Positions 63,500 to 64,000 of a DNA stretch of 64,000 nt are shown here, piece by piece. The stretch is taken from contig JAMLIV010000003.1 of assembly GCA_023954075.1 (NCBI GenBank), positions 106,821 through 170,820 on the forward strand, written 5' to 3'. The stretch's first letter is position 1, and each line of letters starts with the position of its first letter. This stretch comes from Lysobacteraceae bacterium (GTDB lineage: Bacteria > Pseudomonadota > Gammaproteobacteria > Xanthomonadales > Xanthomonadaceae). The notes under the pieces are model-generated. The model ran no database searches. It was not told the DNA's origin and saw nothing but the letters and a program-made list of their open reading frames with translations. The translations under genes and the position numbers were made by a program.

Positions 63500-63515
63500 G
63501 AGAGCTAACTATGCG
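63500..63515 (+). repeat. attC3, left arm
   Basis: GAGAGCTAACTATGCG: ten bases complement the start of the lipoprotein cassette. The site is cut after CTAACTATGCG, exactly as attC2, by a third IS1111-type copy. The right arm lies outside the window. Confidence 0.82.
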
Positions 63516-64000
63516 TGTATGGACTCCTCTGTCAACCCCTGACAAAAGGATTTTGTTGCACGGCTTTCGCCGCACGGCTTGGATTATAGGTTTTTCCCTG
63601 TTGACGCTTTTTGCTTCAACCCCGGCAAGGTGGGAGCGGTTGCATTCGTGTATTTGGCTTTGCGGTGGGAATATCCCGAGCCATCATGGAATCCGCGAAG
63701 CAGGGCCATACGTTCAAACGATCACACGGATCAGAATTGTGGCCCGCCATCCATGGCGGCCACCCTTCGGGCCATCGCTGCGCGATGTCCAAAACTGCTC
63801 CAGGCAGTTTTGTGTTATCGGCTTGGCTGCTTCGGGGACCGACACGCTTGCATGAGTTGAGGCTTGCAACGTCATGGGTTTTGGAACGGTGTTTCGGTGG
63901 TGCGTAACGCAATGTTGCGGTTGATGTGGTCGGGATCAGGCGACGCGAGGTTCGCGCCGGCTGACGTGTTCAGGGTCGAAGCTGGTCCCGTGGTGTTCGG
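63516..64000 (-). mobile_element. IS1111-type element copy 3, cut by the window edge
   Basis: It starts TGT plus ATGGACTCCTCT (63519-63530) in the same position and orientation as copies 1 and 2. The sequence diverges clearly from them (most in the first 70 bp) and carries an extra block at about 63737-63813. The transposase gene enters the window at 64000 and stops at 63936-63938; its last visible residues SFDPEHVSRREPRVA agree with the end of the other copies. The non-coding part contains ACGTTCAAACG at 63710-63720 where copies 1 and 2 have ACATTCAATCG. Confidence 0.82.
63737..63813. repeat. palindromic insert in IS copy 3
   Basis: This block of about 77 bp is absent from copies 1 and 2. 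It holds three hairpins in a row: an imperfect one at 63741-63761 (GGCCCGCCAT/ATGGCGGCC), CATCGC/GCGATG (63773-63778, 63782-63787) and CAAAACTGC/GCAGTTTTG (63790-63798, 63804-63812). It looks like a REP-type or small non-autonomous element inserted into the IS. Confidence 0.55.

Overview
The window is GC-rich (except for the last 6 kb) chromosomal DNA. Gene content points to a gammaproteobacterium of the Xanthomonadales/Lysobacteraceae type: a complete Entner-Doudoroff operon, a TonB-dependent receptor paired with an inner-membrane sugar symporter, tandem S9 lipoprotein peptidases, a sigma factor next to a Ser/Thr kinase, and a chromosomal integron. This placement is inferred from family content; no rRNA or other marker gene is present. 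I found no tRNA, rRNA or CRISPR array.

Layout. 1-15 kb holds housekeeping and envelope genes: a truncated sigma factor coupled to a glycosyltransferase, mtgA, hslO, a GAF-GAF-GGDEF-EAL protein, an exported protein, plsB, two lipoproteins (one an acid phosphatase) and rep. 15.2-20.9 kb is zwf-pgl-edd-glk-eda. 20.9-33.6 kb is a maltodextrin locus: SSS symporter, TonB-dependent receptor, GH97, GH13, an MFS transporter, a GH13 lipoprotein amylase and a LacI-type regulator. Two near-identical palindromic operators (25254 and 29135) lie in front of the receptor and between the divergent GH13/MFS operons. The likely flow is uptake of maltodextrin across both membranes, hydrolysis to glucose, then glucokinase, Zwf and the Entner-Doudoroff pathway. 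33.6-43.2 kb carries a lipoprotein/hydrolase pair, an M1 peptidase, an LGFP-repeat amidase and a convergent ECF sigma/Ser-Thr kinase pair. 43.3-56.4 kb carries two S9 peptidases, an SDR, a flavoprotein/2-hydroxyacid dehydrogenase/ThDP-enzyme operon, an M50 protease-GNAT pair and a RimK-like ATP-grasp ligase.

56.4-64.0 kb is the most notable part: an integron. The integrase gene (minus strand) faces away from an array of cassettes (plus strand). The first cassette encodes a QacE-like multidrug exporter, the second a four-helix membrane protein, and another an AT-rich lipoprotein. Cassette boundaries can be read exactly because each cassette's first bases (GTTAGATGCC, GTTAGGTGTC, GTTAGCTCTC) are complemented by the start of its own attC. 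All three attC sites have been hit at the same place and in the same orientation by an IS1111-type element (3-nt left and 7-nt right flanks outside 12-bp subterminal inverted repeats). The second attC is broken again, 38 bp further on, by an unrelated IS110-group element at an AG (CT on the other strand) core dinucleotide. The leader of that element folds into what looks like a bridge-RNA donor loop, with guides matching both of its own ends, and contains an 8-mer matching the attC target. The 3' region of the IS1111-type copies contains a 7-mer matching the attC insertion point.

Other oddities are an in-frame amber codon inside the GH97 signal peptide, a mosaic indel-rich second IS copy, and a C-terminal frameshift in the first transposase.
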